In this document: in pieces, positions 40,932-49,879 of the stretch
Position numbering within the stretch: the stretch's first letter is position 1
Layout: each line of letters opens with the position of its first letter
Source of the DNA: Flavobacterium sp. IB48
Lineage (GTDB): Bacteria; Bacteroidota; Bacteroidia; Flavobacteriales; Flavobacteriaceae
Length of the DNA stretch: 64,000 nucleotides
Direction of reading: 5' to 3'
Assembly (NCBI RefSeq): GCF_016405855.1
Contig: NZ_JAEFCA010000006.1
Location: forward strand, 62,001-126,000
Translations under genes and position numbers: made by a program
Notes under the pieces: generated by a model
Told to the model about the DNA's origin: nothing
Database searches by the model: none
The model's input: the letters and a program-made list of their open reading frames with translations, nothing else

Positions 40932-43352
40932 TTATTGCTTCAAGATTTTTTTCGAATACGAGCCTTTGCTATCACTAACTTTTACAACGTAAACACCTTT
41001 TGGTAATCGAGAAATTTCTACTGCAGCTTGATTTCCTTTTACAAAACTTACATTTTTCTTTAAAACCGGTTCTCCTGTTATATTAAAGATCTGTACTTCG
41101 CCACTTCCCTCATGATTGGTATCTATTTTTAAAGATTTATCTACTTCATCCACAAAAATCATCATATCGTTTGAGCTTGTATCCTCAACCGCAACAGTTT
41201 CTGCTACTAAAGCACTTTTTGCCGTTGCAGAAGTTTCAACTTGAACAAATTGCCATTGCTGATTTAAACCACCTGTATATGCCCAAACTTGAATGTTTGC
41301 TCCATTTGCTGTAGAAACATTTTCAACATCTAGAGATTTGCCGCTGTTTACGTTTATAATTTTGTAATATCCGGTTCCGAGACTTGTTACTGTCCATTTA
41401 AATTCATTTGAAGCTGAAAAACTTCTCTGCTGCACTTTTAACCCGTCTCCTGTTCCGTTATTTTCAACAGCCAAGTACATTCCTGTAGATTTTACGATAA
41501 TATAATAATTGCCGCTTCCATCAGAAACAAATTTCCATCTTTGGTTGCTTCCTCCTCCATTCGTAATGTCATACTGCTGAATTCTGCTTCCGCTTGTTGT
41601 CGCATTATCTGCAACATCTAAACCTTTATTACTGTTTCTCGAAATAATATTGTAATATCCAGGAAATCCTGTTGAACCAGCCGTTACAGTAATTGCGCTT
41701 GTTGCTGTTTTAGCACCATCAACAGTCGTCGCAGTGATTGTTGCATTTCCTGCAGAAATTGCAGAAACCAATCCATTTGAATTTACAGTTGCAACAGATG
41801 TATTGCTTGAACTCCAGTTTACTGCAGTATTTGTAGCATTGCTAGGAGAAACTGTCGCTGTTAATTGTTGTGTTTGTCCTGTGGTTATTGTAGCTGAAGT
41901 TGGACTTATGCTAACTCCCGTAACCGCAACCGGATTTGATGTTCCCCAAGTAAAAGTAACCGCAGAAGATGCTGGAACTGCATAATTAAATGCTGATGAT
42001 CCCGAAACTACTTTTATCGTATTTGATGATCCGCCTGAATTATAAATTACAAGTGCAGTTGAGCCGTCAGGGTTTTTAAATGCTACAGAAGAAATACTTC
42101 CGCTTGTGCTTGAAGAACCAATTCTAACTGCACCTGGTTTTACATATTTAGAAATCTGACCAATAATATAATACGCTACATTTTTAGTATAACTTGTACT
42201 ATTATTAACCGTGATAGCGCCTAAACAAGTACTGCATCCTCCAGGAGTGCGAGGGCCTAAACTTGAATTATTTGCTGCATTCCATTCTAAAACTGTTTTA
42301 GACCAGTTATTTGTACTACCGATAACAACGTTTTGCATGTGCCAGCCAAAATCTCCGCTAAAGCTTCCGCCCGAACCAGTGTATTGTTCTGTAAAATAGA
42401 CGTTTTTGTTGGTTTGAGTTTTTACTGTTGACATAGCAGAGATATTACCTAAATACAAGTGGAACGCCGCTCCATCAACATAAGAACTATTATTTAAAAC
42501 ATCGATTGGATATGCTGTATTATCGCAATTGTGATCAAAAGCAATAATTTTTATGTTTCCATAGCCCGCTGCCGCCATCTGTGGTCCAAGCTGTTGGTTG
42601 ATAAAATTCTTTTGTTCTGTAGAATTCATCAGCATACTTGGTTCGTTGTTCGGATTTTCTGGTTCGTTTTGCGGTGTAATTGCCCAAATATTAATACCTT
42701 GGGCTTTCATAGCATCAAAGTATTTTACGAAATATTTCGCATAAGCTGCATAATATTGCGTTTGCAGAGAACCTCCAACCCAAGATCCATTGGTTTTCAT
42801 CCAACGTGGCGCAGACCAAGGTGTTGCCAAGATTTTGATGTTGGGATTAATCAGTAAGATTTTTTTAATGATTGGAACCAAATAAGTCAAATCAGGTCCG
42901 TTCAAACTAAAATTGTTCATATTGGTATCTCCGGAAGTTTCGTTATAACTGTAAGAAGAACTGCTCAAATCTGAAGCTCCAATACTAATACGAACTACGC
43001 TTGCATTTAATCCTGTTGTTGGATTGTACAAATCATTCAACAATTGATTTTGCTGAGTTGCTGCCATTCCAGAAATAACTTCGCAACTTCCTTCAGTCAG
43101 AGTATAACCGAATCCGTCCATAGTTTGATAAGTTGTTCCCGCATTTACTGTTACGGTTGAAGGGTTTGTTCCTGAATTGGTTCCGAAACTTACAGTTGCC
43201 TGTTGCTGTAATAATTTAGTTTGATCTCCTGTAGTCATCCAAGGAGTTACCGTCTGAGCATTTAAGCTGTTCATGAATAAAAGCGACCCGCAACATAATA
43301 GTCTCAGCGCTTTACTTACCCGATCTGTAGGTGTTTGAGTAGTTTTGTGCAT
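40932..43352 (-). CDS. Secreted GH30 glycosidase with BIG_2, ricin-type lectin and T9SS tail
   Basis: 806 residues. After a signal peptide (~1-32) comes a GH30 catalytic domain (~60-470; glucosylceramidase/beta-1,6-glucanase family) with acid/base E230 in ITPQNEPENPN and nucleophile E322 in YFTEQYTG. Then a BIG_2 Ig-like domain (~474-557, VTGVSISPTSATITTGQTQQ), a ricin B-type beta-trefoil (~563-705, with repeated QRW/QQW blocks that bind sugars) and a type A T9SS C-terminal signal (~735-806, PKGVYVVKVSDSKGSYSKKI). It should be exported by the type IX system to the surface or medium to attack a beta-glucan-like polymer. Transcribed against ilvA. Confidence 0.92.
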   Translation of the reverse strand: MHKTTQTPTDRVSKALRLLCCGSLLFMNSLNAQTVTPWMTTGDQTKLLQQQATVSFGTNSGTNPSTVTVNAGTTYQTMDGFGYTLTEGSCEVISGMAATQQNQLLNDLYNPTTGLNASVVRISIGASDLSSSSYSYNETSGDTNMNNFSLNGPDLTYLVPIIKKILLINPNIKILATPWSAPRWMKTNGSWVGGSLQTQYYAAYAKYFVKYFDAMKAQGINIWAITPQNEPENPNNEPSMLMNSTEQKNFINQQLGPQMAAAGYGNIKIIAFDHNCDNTAYPIDVLNNSSYVDGAAFHLYLGNISAMSTVKTQTNKNVYFTEQYTGSGGSFSGDFGWHMQNVVIGSTNNWSKTVLEWNAANNSSLGPRTPGGCSTCLGAITVNNSTSYTKNVAYYIIGQISKYVKPGAVRIGSSSTSGSISSVAFKNPDGSTALVIYNSGGSSNTIKVVSGSSAFNYAVPASSAVTFTWGTSNPVAVTGVSISPTSATITTGQTQQLTATVSPSNATNTAVNWSSSNTSVATVNSNGLVSAISAGNATITATTVDGAKTATSAITVTAGSTGFPGYYNIISRNSNKGLDVADNATTSGSRIQQYDITNGGGSNQRWKFVSDGSGNYYIIVKSTGMYLAVENNGTGDGLKVQQRSFSASNEFKWTVTSLGTGYYKIINVNSGKSLDVENVSTANGANIQVWAYTGGLNQQWQFVQVETSATAKSALVAETVAVEDTSSNDMMIFVDEVDKSLKIDTNHEGSGEVQIFNITGEPVLKKNVSFVKGNQAAVEISRLPKGVYVVKVSDSKGSYSKKILKQ

Positions 43353-43728
43353 TCTTTTGTGGTTTTGGTTTGATAATTAGTTTTTTTCTTATTTATTCAG
43401 TTTTATTTTACTAAAACAGCACAATATTATGAGTATTTTTGCAATATTATCATTTTCAGTACTTTACAAATACACATCAAATAAAAAAAAATGATACAAC
43501 AAAAACCAATCTATCACGTTTTTAAATTACTGAAAAACAATAATTTAAAACGTAAAAAATCATAAAAAACTTACTTATTAAAATCAAAATAACTCATCAT
43601 AAAATATAAAATCTATACAATTCCTTACAAAATGTCGTTTTGCCAGTAAATAAAGAGCATATGACAATTATCAGGGAAGTAAAAGAAAGATATATTGTAT
43701 TTTTGCAGTTTACTTAAAATACAATAAA
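43353..43728. other. 376-bp divergent intergenic region
   Basis: Between the GH30 gene (-) and the globin gene (+). Contains two direct CAATATTAT repeats (43422-43430, 43442-43450) 20 bp apart on the GH30 side and a TATTTTTG -7 element (43698-43705) 23 bp before the globin ATG. A second TATTTTTG at 43434-43441 has no gene behind it. No coding frame seen. Confidence 0.6.
43698..43705 (+). promoter_or_regulatory. -7 element of the globin gene
   Basis: TATTTTTG, matching TAnnTTTG, 23 bp before the ATG. No -33 TTG at normal distance. Confidence 0.5.
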
Positions 43729-44139
43729 ATGACAGCTTTAAAGGATATTTCGACAATAGAAGACATTCAGCAAATGGTAAACAGCTTTTATGCTAATGTT
43801 CGAAAAGACGATTTAATTGGTCCAATCTTTAATGATAAACTGCAAGATCGTTGGGAACCACATTTACAGAAAATGTACAACTTTTGGCAGACAATTTTAT
43901 TTGATGTTCGTGCTTATTCTGGAACGCCATTTCCTCCGCATAAACAATTACCTGTAGACAAAACACACTTTGACCGCTGGATTGCCATTTTTAACTCAAC
44001 AATCGATTCGCAATTTGCTGGACCAATAACCGAAGAAGCTAAAATGCGCGCTACCAATATGGCTTTTATGTTTAGTCATAAAATTGAGTATTTCAGAAAT
44101 GCTGAAAATGAAATGAAAAATGCGATAAAAAAATCTTAA
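43729..44139 (+). CDS. Group III truncated hemoglobin
   Basis: 136 residues. Globin fold of the trHbIII class, known from Campylobacter Ctb. The heme-binding His is H71 in PFPPHKQLPV, and HFDRW follows as usual in this class. The distal region FYANVRKDDLIGPIF with conserved aromatic residues lies near the N-terminus. These proteins bind O2 and NO and are linked to nitrosative stress defence. The window also encodes a nitrate-reduction operon, but the two are 14 kb apart. Stand-alone gene with a TATTTTTG -7 element. Confidence 0.92.
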   Translation: MTALKDISTIEDIQQMVNSFYANVRKDDLIGPIFNDKLQDRWEPHLQKMYNFWQTILFDVRAYSGTPFPPHKQLPVDKTHFDRWIAIFNSTIDSQFAGPITEEAKMRATNMAFMFSHKIEYFRNAENEMKNAIKKS

Positions 44140-44216
44140 AAAATTTCTTTCAAATAAAAAGCAGAACTTTATATTTGGATAAAATGAATTAAACCCAAAT
44201 CTATATTCTTTTATTT

Positions 44217-44657
44217 ATGAAAAAAGTAATTTTCTTTATCGCAATCTGCTTATCTCTTTTTAATCAAATTACAGCGCAAACAACAGCTTCTAATTTATAC
44301 AAAGGAACTGTCGATGGAAAAACCCCGATTACGCTTTACATTCAGATATCAGAAAATCAATGTAATGCCGATTTAAGCTATGCGGCAATGTATCGCTACA
44401 ATAAATCAAAAAATTGGATTCAAATTTACCCTACTCAAAACAAAAAGAAAGAAAATGAATTTGTTATGGTTGAACACAATTTCAGTGGTGTTTTAATTTT
44501 ACAGAAAAGCGGAAATACTTTCACTGGTTTATGGATTAGTCCTGATGCTAAAAAACAATTGAAAGTAGATGTGAAAGAAACTCCAATGACCAAAAAAGAG
44601 ATTGAAAACTATGAACAAACAATGGAAAGAGTAAGTTTCGACAATAACGATTGCTAA
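44217..44657 (+). CDS. Secreted protein of unknown function
   Basis: 146 residues with a signal peptide (MKKVIFFIAICLSLFNQITAQ). The mature part begins NLYKGTVDGKTPITLYIQ and has short alternating strands with GVLILQKSGNTFTGLWISP, as in small beta-sandwich or lipocalin-like domains found in Bacteroidota exported proteins; this reading is tentative. Two cysteines (C49 and the last residue) could pair. No catalytic motif. It is 77 bp behind the globin gene in the same direction and may be cotranscribed. Confidence 0.7.
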   Translation: MKKVIFFIAICLSLFNQITAQTTASNLYKGTVDGKTPITLYIQISENQCNADLSYAAMYRYNKSKNWIQIYPTQNKKKENEFVMVEHNFSGVLILQKSGNTFTGLWISPDAKKQLKVDVKETPMTKKEIENYEQTMERVSFDNNDC

Positions 44658-44794
44658 AATTCGATTTATTTCAGCTCTTTAAAAATCTACAAAAATGCAA
44701 TAAAATTCAATTTCGAATAAAAATTTTATGATAGATGATAAAAAAACGAGTCGCAAATTCGTAATTTTACATTTTAATCTACATCGTTTTCGAA

Positions 44795-46561
44795 ATGAAT
44801 CCAAATATTGAAACTAATCCGTTATTAGAGCGATTGCCTAAACATTTACAGCAATTCATCAAACCTCAAGATTATAGTGATTATACTCCTATTAATCAGG
44901 CAGTTTGGCGATATGTTATGCGTAAAAATGTAGATTATCTTTCTAAAGTAGCGCATCATTCTTATTTGGAAGGCTTACGTAAAACAGGAATCGAAATTGA
45001 TTCTATTCCGAGCATGTACGGCATGAACCGAATTCTAAGCGAAATTGGCTGGGCAGCAGTTGCTGTTGATGGATTTATTCCGCCAAATGCTTTTATGGAA
45101 TTTCAGGCGTACAATGTTTTGGTTATTGCGTCAGACATTAGACAATTGGAACATATTGAATATACTCCTGCTCCAGATATTATTCACGAAGGTGCCGGCC
45201 ACGCTCCTATTATTGCAAATCCCGAATATGCTGAATATTTGAGACGTTTTGGCGAAATTGGCTGTAAAGCAATTTCGTCTCACAAAGATTATCAAATGTA
45301 TGAAGCGATTCGTCTGCTTTCTATTTTAAAAGAAGCCGAAGATACGCCTCAAGAAAAAATCGACGAAGCTGAAAAAGCGGTAGCCGATTTGCAAAACGAT
45401 ATGGGCGAATTATCTGAAATGGCTCAAATTAGAAACTTACACTGGTGGACTGTTGAATATGGTTTGATTGGAACGGTTGAAAACCCAAAAATATACGGTG
45501 CTGGATTGCTTTCTTCAATTGGTGAAAGCGCACATTGTATGACCGACAATGTGAAGAAAATACCTTATGATATTTCTGCTGCCAATCAGAACTTTGATAT
45601 TACGCAATTACAACCACAACTTTATGTAACGCCAACTTTCTCTCATTTGAGTTTGATTTTGGAGGAATTTGCCAATAAAATGGCTCTACGAACTGGAGGT
45701 CTTTCTGGAATTCAAAAACTGATACAATCGAATGCTTTAGGAACAATCGAATTAAGTACAGGCTTACAAATCTCTGGAGTTTTCACAAATGTAATTGAAG
45801 AGGAAGGAAAACCCGTTTACATTCAGACTACAGGAAAAACGGCTCTTTCTTATCGCGAAAAAGAATTAGTCGGACATGGAACTTTAACACATCCTCACGG
45901 ATTTGGAAGTCCGATTGGAAAACTAAAAGGTTTTAATCTGGCAATTGAAGATATGAGTCCGAAGGATTTGCAAGCTTACCGAATTGTAGAAAACGAAACG
46001 GTAAAATTGGAATTTGAAGGTAATATTATTGTTGAAGGTGAAATTATTACAGGTTCTAGAAATCTTCATGGAGAAATCATTTTAATCAGTTTTAGAAATT
46101 GCACCGTTACGCATGGAGAAACAGTTTTGTTTCAGCCTGAATGGGGTAATTATGATATGGCAATTGGTAAAAAAGTGATTTCGGCATTTTCAGGACCAGC
46201 CGATGTAAATAGTTTTGACTTAATTAATATTGTTCCGTCAACGAAAACCATAAAAGCAAAACATACTGATGAGCGTGATGAATTGGAGAATTTATACGCA
46301 ACAGTTAGAGAAATCAGAACAAATAAAAGTTCTAAAAACGAATTAAAATCTGTTTTTGAAAAGCTTAAAAATAATCATTCAAACGACTGGTTATTGTCTG
46401 TTGAAATTGCTGAACTTTTAAATAATTCTGATGAAAAACAGCTTTTGCAGGAAGTTTTGGTTTATCTAGATCAATTGAAAGAAAAACGTCCTGAAATTGC
46501 ACATTTAATTTCTGGAGGATTGGATTTAATTTTTGATAATTCTTTGCCACAAAGGCACTAA
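44795..46561 (+). CDS. Aromatic amino acid hydroxylase (phenylalanine 4-monooxygenase-like), long form
   Basis: 588 residues, over twice the ~260-300 of bacterial PhhA. The iron site is visible: H131 and H136 in IIHEGAGHAP and E221 in WWTVEYGLIG. The distance H136-E221 is 85 residues instead of about 40, because of an inserted helical, acidic segment (~175-212). After the catalytic core (to ~330) comes a long C-terminal part with a beta-rich region (~335-480) and a helical end that match no domain I know. It uses tetrahydrobiopterin or a related pterin; whether it makes tyrosine from phenylalanine or acts on tryptophan is open. The last codons and stop (46544-46561) fall inside a TTGCCAC repeat. 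Confidence 0.87.
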   Translation: MNPNIETNPLLERLPKHLQQFIKPQDYSDYTPINQAVWRYVMRKNVDYLSKVAHHSYLEGLRKTGIEIDSIPSMYGMNRILSEIGWAAVAVDGFIPPNAFMEFQAYNVLVIASDIRQLEHIEYTPAPDIIHEGAGHAPIIANPEYAEYLRRFGEIGCKAISSHKDYQMYEAIRLLSILKEAEDTPQEKIDEAEKAVADLQNDMGELSEMAQIRNLHWWTVEYGLIGTVENPKIYGAGLLSSIGESAHCMTDNVKKIPYDISAANQNFDITQLQPQLYVTPTFSHLSLILEEFANKMALRTGGLSGIQKLIQSNALGTIELSTGLQISGVFTNVIEEEGKPVYIQTTGKTALSYREKELVGHGTLTHPHGFGSPIGKLKGFNLAIEDMSPKDLQAYRIVENETVKLEFEGNIIVEGEIITGSRNLHGEIILISFRNCTVTHGETVLFQPEWGNYDMAIGKKVISAFSGPADVNSFDLINIVPSTKTIKAKHTDERDELENLYATVREIRTNKSSKNELKSVFEKLKNNHSNDWLLSVEIAELLNNSDEKQLLQEVLVYLDQLKEKRPEIAHLISGGLDLIFDNSLPQRH

Positions 46562-46578
46562 GACGCGAAGTTTTTTTT
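46544..46578. repeat. TTGCCA-AAAGGC...CGCGAAG repeat, copy 1
   Basis: TTGCCACAAAGGCACTAAG ACGCGAAGTTTTTTTT is very similar to copy 2 at 55118-55154. It supplies the last codons and stop of the hydroxylase gene. Confidence 0.65.
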
Positions 46579-46597
46579 ACTAAGTAAAAGTACCGTT

Positions 46598-46693
46598 TGT
46601 CATTTTGAGGAGAAATCTCCGCAAGTAACTCCACAACGAGAATCCAATCTTTGTCGAGCTTCTTGTGGAGATTTCTCCTTCGTCGAAATGACA
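46598..46693. repeat. Interspersed repeat with inverted ends, copy 1 (96 bp)
   Basis: Ends TGTCATTTTGAGGAG... and ...CTCCTTCGTCGAAATGACA are complementary over most of 24 bp. The 74 bp from 46620 to 46693 match 60281-60354 at 67 positions. A CTCC/GGAG stem is kept in this copy and replaced by CTTC/GAAG in the other. Confidence 0.8.
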
Positions 46694-46740
46694 AGATTGT
46701 GAAAGACAACCTCTGAACCTTTGCCTCTTTGAACCTTTAC

Positions 46741-47370
46741 CTAAAGCTTCAAATCCTGAGTCAGCTCCGTTTCAGATTCAATAGTTTTCCCGTTATATTG
46801 CAGTTTCCAGCCCATTGAATTGGTCATGATTAAAATCTTAGATAATTCGCTTATCAATCGATTTTGAGCATTGGTTTTTAGGGTCGAGTTTTCAATTTTC
46901 TTAGCCAGATTGGCTTTTACCGATTTATTGATTTTATTGTAATCATCGCCTGTAAACGGATTCAGTTTGCTTTGCTCAACATCATAAAACTGAATATCTG
47001 GATTTATAGTAATTTCTTCTTTTGGAATATTTAAAATCGTAATGGTTTTGTTTTTTTCATCAATATCATATTTCATTTGATGTAAATCGTAAGCAACCGT
47101 TACGTTTGCATTGACTACAATGAGTGCTTTTTTCTCAAAAGAAATCATATCCATCAAATATTTCTGCTGATTTTTATAGGTAATCACTTCAGAGAAATGT
47201 CCTTCGGTTACAACCAATTTTCCAACGTTAAGAATCTGCTGCTGAATTAAATTGGTATTGTACTGAATATCTGAATCGTCTTCTTTTTTGAACTGGCAAT
47301 ATTTAAATCCCAGAACAATTATTAAAACGATAACTCCAACACCTATAATTCTTTTGATCAAGTTTTGCAT
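46741..47370 (-). CDS. DUF4230 membrane-anchored protein
   Basis: 209 residues. A single N-terminal membrane segment (~9-22), then the DUF4230 body: LVVTEGHFSEVITYKNQ near 53-69, FEKKALIVVNANVTVAYDL and the ITINPDIQFYDVEQSKLNPF block. Members occur in Firmicutes and Bacteroidota with unknown function. The protein probably faces outward from the inner membrane. It stands alone between two repeat-filled gaps, so its regulation is not visible. Confidence 0.85.
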   Translation of the reverse strand: MQNLIKRIIGVGVIVLIIVLGFKYCQFKKEDDSDIQYNTNLIQQQILNVGKLVVTEGHFSEVITYKNQQKYLMDMISFEKKALIVVNANVTVAYDLHQMKYDIDEKNKTITILNIPKEEITINPDIQFYDVEQSKLNPFTGDDYNKINKSVKANLAKKIENSTLKTNAQNRLISELSKILIMTNSMGWKLQYNGKTIESETELTQDLKL

Positions 47371-47410
47371 TCCTCTAAAATATTTTAGACCAATTTACTC
47401 CTTTTTTTAG

Positions 47411-47561
47411 TTTTTTTTGCCACGAATTTCACTAATTACACTAATTTTTTGAAACGTTTAAATCTTAATTTCTTCAAATTTTAATTTGTAAAATTGAAAA
47501 ACACAGAAGTGAAATTTGTGCTAATTCTTGATCCCGATAGCTATCGGGAGTGGCAAAAAAA
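47411..47561. repeat. 150-bp element bounded by TTTTTTTTGCCAC / GTGGCAAAAAA
   Basis: Terminal inverted repeat (TTTTTTTTGCCAC at 47411, GTGGCAAAAAA ending 47560). The left arm continues GAATTTCACTAATTACACTAA; the interior also has GTGAAATTTGTG and the perfect 18-bp palindrome TCCCGATAGCTATCGGGA (47532-47549). Related to the element in the ilvA leader. Confidence 0.65.
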
Positions 47562-47563
47562 CT

Positions 47564-49879
47564 TTAGAAAGGATATCCAATTGCAATATTCAAAATCAGA
47601 TTATCTTTTCTCCAAGAACTGTTTCCTAAATTAATATTATCTATCACCCATCTTTGTCCGTCTGGCAAAGCAGGATTTCGAAGCGGAATGGCTAAATCGG
47701 TTCTTAAAACCAAAAATGACAAATCGAAACGTAAACCAACTCCTGCTCCAACTGCAATTTCTTTCATAAAATCTTTTGAAATTTCTGCTCCAGGTTTATC
47801 AGGATCGGCATGTAAAAGCCAAATATTTCCGGCATCTACAAATACAGCGCCTCTTACAATGCTAAATAATTTAGCGCGATATTCTGTATTGAATTCCAGT
47901 TTTAAATCGGCTGATTGATCTGGCGTATAATTATCATTTGTGGTTGGCGGAATAACATAACTTCCTGGTCCTAAAGTTCTCGCTCTAAAAGCTCTAATAC
48001 TATTCGTACCTCCTACTACAAACTGTTTGGATGCTGGGAGAGTTATCGAATTTCCGTACGCAAATCCAGCTCCAACAATCAATCTGCTGGCTAATTCGCT
48101 TTCTTTTCCAAGCTTTAGATAATGTCTAAAATCAGATCTGATTTTTACATATTGGCTAAACGGTACATCAAATATTGTCTTTACTTTGTTTGGATAGTCT
48201 GCTCCTATAACCAAACCCGTAATGTTTCCTGCCAAATCCAATTCACCATTAAAATAGATCGTATTCTTTTTACGTTTTTGCATCGTGTTGGTGTACGTAT
48301 AGTTATAGGTCGGACCAAAAATTAATTGTTTCTCAATCACCTTTCCTAATGCGGGATCATCTTCTATATCAGCCAAATATTCTGGTGTAACATGATTCGG
48401 ACTTACATATGTAACATCAATCACATTCAGTTGATGTTCTTTACGAATGTTCTCTTTCCACATATATCCAAAAGAAGTGTTGAAAGAGTTTAAAGCATAA
48501 AGTTGTGTTCTTTTTTGGTATTCGTAACGTAGCGTTGCCTTAGTTCTAGGTACATATTCGCTATTTCCTTCAATATTAAAAGGCGTTATAAATCTTGGCC
48601 AAGTTAAACTTACTTCACCTCCGAGTTTATAAATATTCTTTCCTTTGTTTGTTCCACCAAGCTGAAAATCGGCTCCTCCAAAAACAGAAGCGGTAAACAA
48701 TTCTGCTCCTCTCAAAAAATTTCGATTATTCCAATTTAAGTTTAATTCTGTACCAGTGTAACTCGCAGAATTGGTTTTACCGATAACTTCTACACGAATA
48801 AATTTTTTAGGCAAAAGCGTTAGAAAGTAATAGGAATCTAATGCATTCGGAATAGAATCCGACGGCTTAAATTCGTTCTTTACAAAACTAAATGTTCCCA
48901 GATTAACAAATCGGTTTAAAGTCAAATTATGATCTTTTCGATTGTAAACATCTCCTTTTTTGAAATAAATCGTACGATCGTAAATTCTTGGTTTGAAAGT
49001 TTCTGTCGTATCAATTATCGTAAGATCTTTATATTGTGTCATGTTTCTTTTTCGATAAACCGCACTATCATTCGTTAGAGAATAATTTGGATACACAAAA
49101 ATCTTATCAATTTTATAAGTGGTTAAAGCTTTTACTGGCGTATCGTCTTTTATAACCAATCTAATTCTTACTTCGTGATCTCCTTTGCTGCTGTCTACTT
49201 TGGCCAAAATATAATCTGGATTAAAATAGAAATAGCCTTTCTCTTTCAGTCTTGCATCGATTCTTTCTCTTTCTGCTTTAATAACATCCAAATCATAAGG
49301 CGCACCTACTTTAAGCAAACTTCTTCTGCTGCTTTTTGCAATAATCTTTGACATTTTTAAAGAATCGTCTGGAAATATCACGCTTTTTATAATGTATTGC
49401 TGTCTTGGCGTAACGATATACTCTGCCGTAACTCTTTTGTTTCGAACAGTCGAATCGGCACTTACACGGGTTTTAAAATAACCTCTGTTTTCAGTAAAAT
49501 TTCTAAGGACAGAAGCATTATAATCTAAATCTACCTGACTGAAAAGTACTGGCGGTTCTCCGACTTTATTTCTTAACCAATATCTTGTTCCTTTATCTTT
49601 TTTAGGTTCGCCAGCAAGATTATATATTAATAATTTTGGACGCAAGCCAAAGATTTGCTTGTTTGGTTTTGGGCGCAACAAACCTTCGAGTTCCTTTTCT
49701 AATGCTTTTCGATTTTTCTTTTTCATAATCGAATCTTTTATCGTCACGGAACCTCCTGTATAAAGCAAATCGCCCTCTGGAAGGTATTTTGTATTACTGC
49801 ATCCTACAACAAAAAATAAGGAAAGCAGTGCAATACACTTTATATAAAATGGGTTTATATGATTATGTTTTCTGCTCAT
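47564..49879 (-). CDS. TamA/BamA-family outer-membrane lipoprotein (TamL-type)
   Basis: 771 residues from the ATG at 49879; the 3-residue longer reading starts with TTG. Lipoprotein signal with lipobox VVGC (Cys27), unusual for this family elsewhere but typical of the Bacteroidota form called TamL. POTRA-like modules lie in ~45-330 (RVTAEYIVTPRQQYIIKSV, ERIDARLKEKGYFYF) and a 16-strand barrel in ~400-771, with the VGGTNSIRAFRARTLGPGSY loop and the C-terminal aromatic (NIAIGYPF). It should work with the TamB-type protein just upstream in outer-membrane assembly. It overlaps that gene by 17 bp, so translation is coupled. Confidence 0.9.
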   Translation of the reverse strand: MSRKHNHINPFYIKCIALLSLFFVVGCSNTKYLPEGDLLYTGGSVTIKDSIMKKKNRKALEKELEGLLRPKPNKQIFGLRPKLLIYNLAGEPKKDKGTRYWLRNKVGEPPVLFSQVDLDYNASVLRNFTENRGYFKTRVSADSTVRNKRVTAEYIVTPRQQYIIKSVIFPDDSLKMSKIIAKSSRRSLLKVGAPYDLDVIKAERERIDARLKEKGYFYFNPDYILAKVDSSKGDHEVRIRLVIKDDTPVKALTTYKIDKIFVYPNYSLTNDSAVYRKRNMTQYKDLTIIDTTETFKPRIYDRTIYFKKGDVYNRKDHNLTLNRFVNLGTFSFVKNEFKPSDSIPNALDSYYFLTLLPKKFIRVEVIGKTNSASYTGTELNLNWNNRNFLRGAELFTASVFGGADFQLGGTNKGKNIYKLGGEVSLTWPRFITPFNIEGNSEYVPRTKATLRYEYQKRTQLYALNSFNTSFGYMWKENIRKEHQLNVIDVTYVSPNHVTPEYLADIEDDPALGKVIEKQLIFGPTYNYTYTNTMQKRKKNTIYFNGELDLAGNITGLVIGADYPNKVKTIFDVPFSQYVKIRSDFRHYLKLGKESELASRLIVGAGFAYGNSITLPASKQFVVGGTNSIRAFRARTLGPGSYVIPPTTNDNYTPDQSADLKLEFNTEYRAKLFSIVRGAVFVDAGNIWLLHADPDKPGAEISKDFMKEIAVGAGVGLRFDLSFLVLRTDLAIPLRNPALPDGQRWVIDNINLGNSSWRKDNLILNIAIGYPF

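Noticed and set aside
44728..44811. Short frame before the aromatic hydroxylase (28 residues with three Phe)
   Set aside because: Considered as a phenylalanine leader peptide, but the Phe codons are scattered and no terminator or alternative stem follows.
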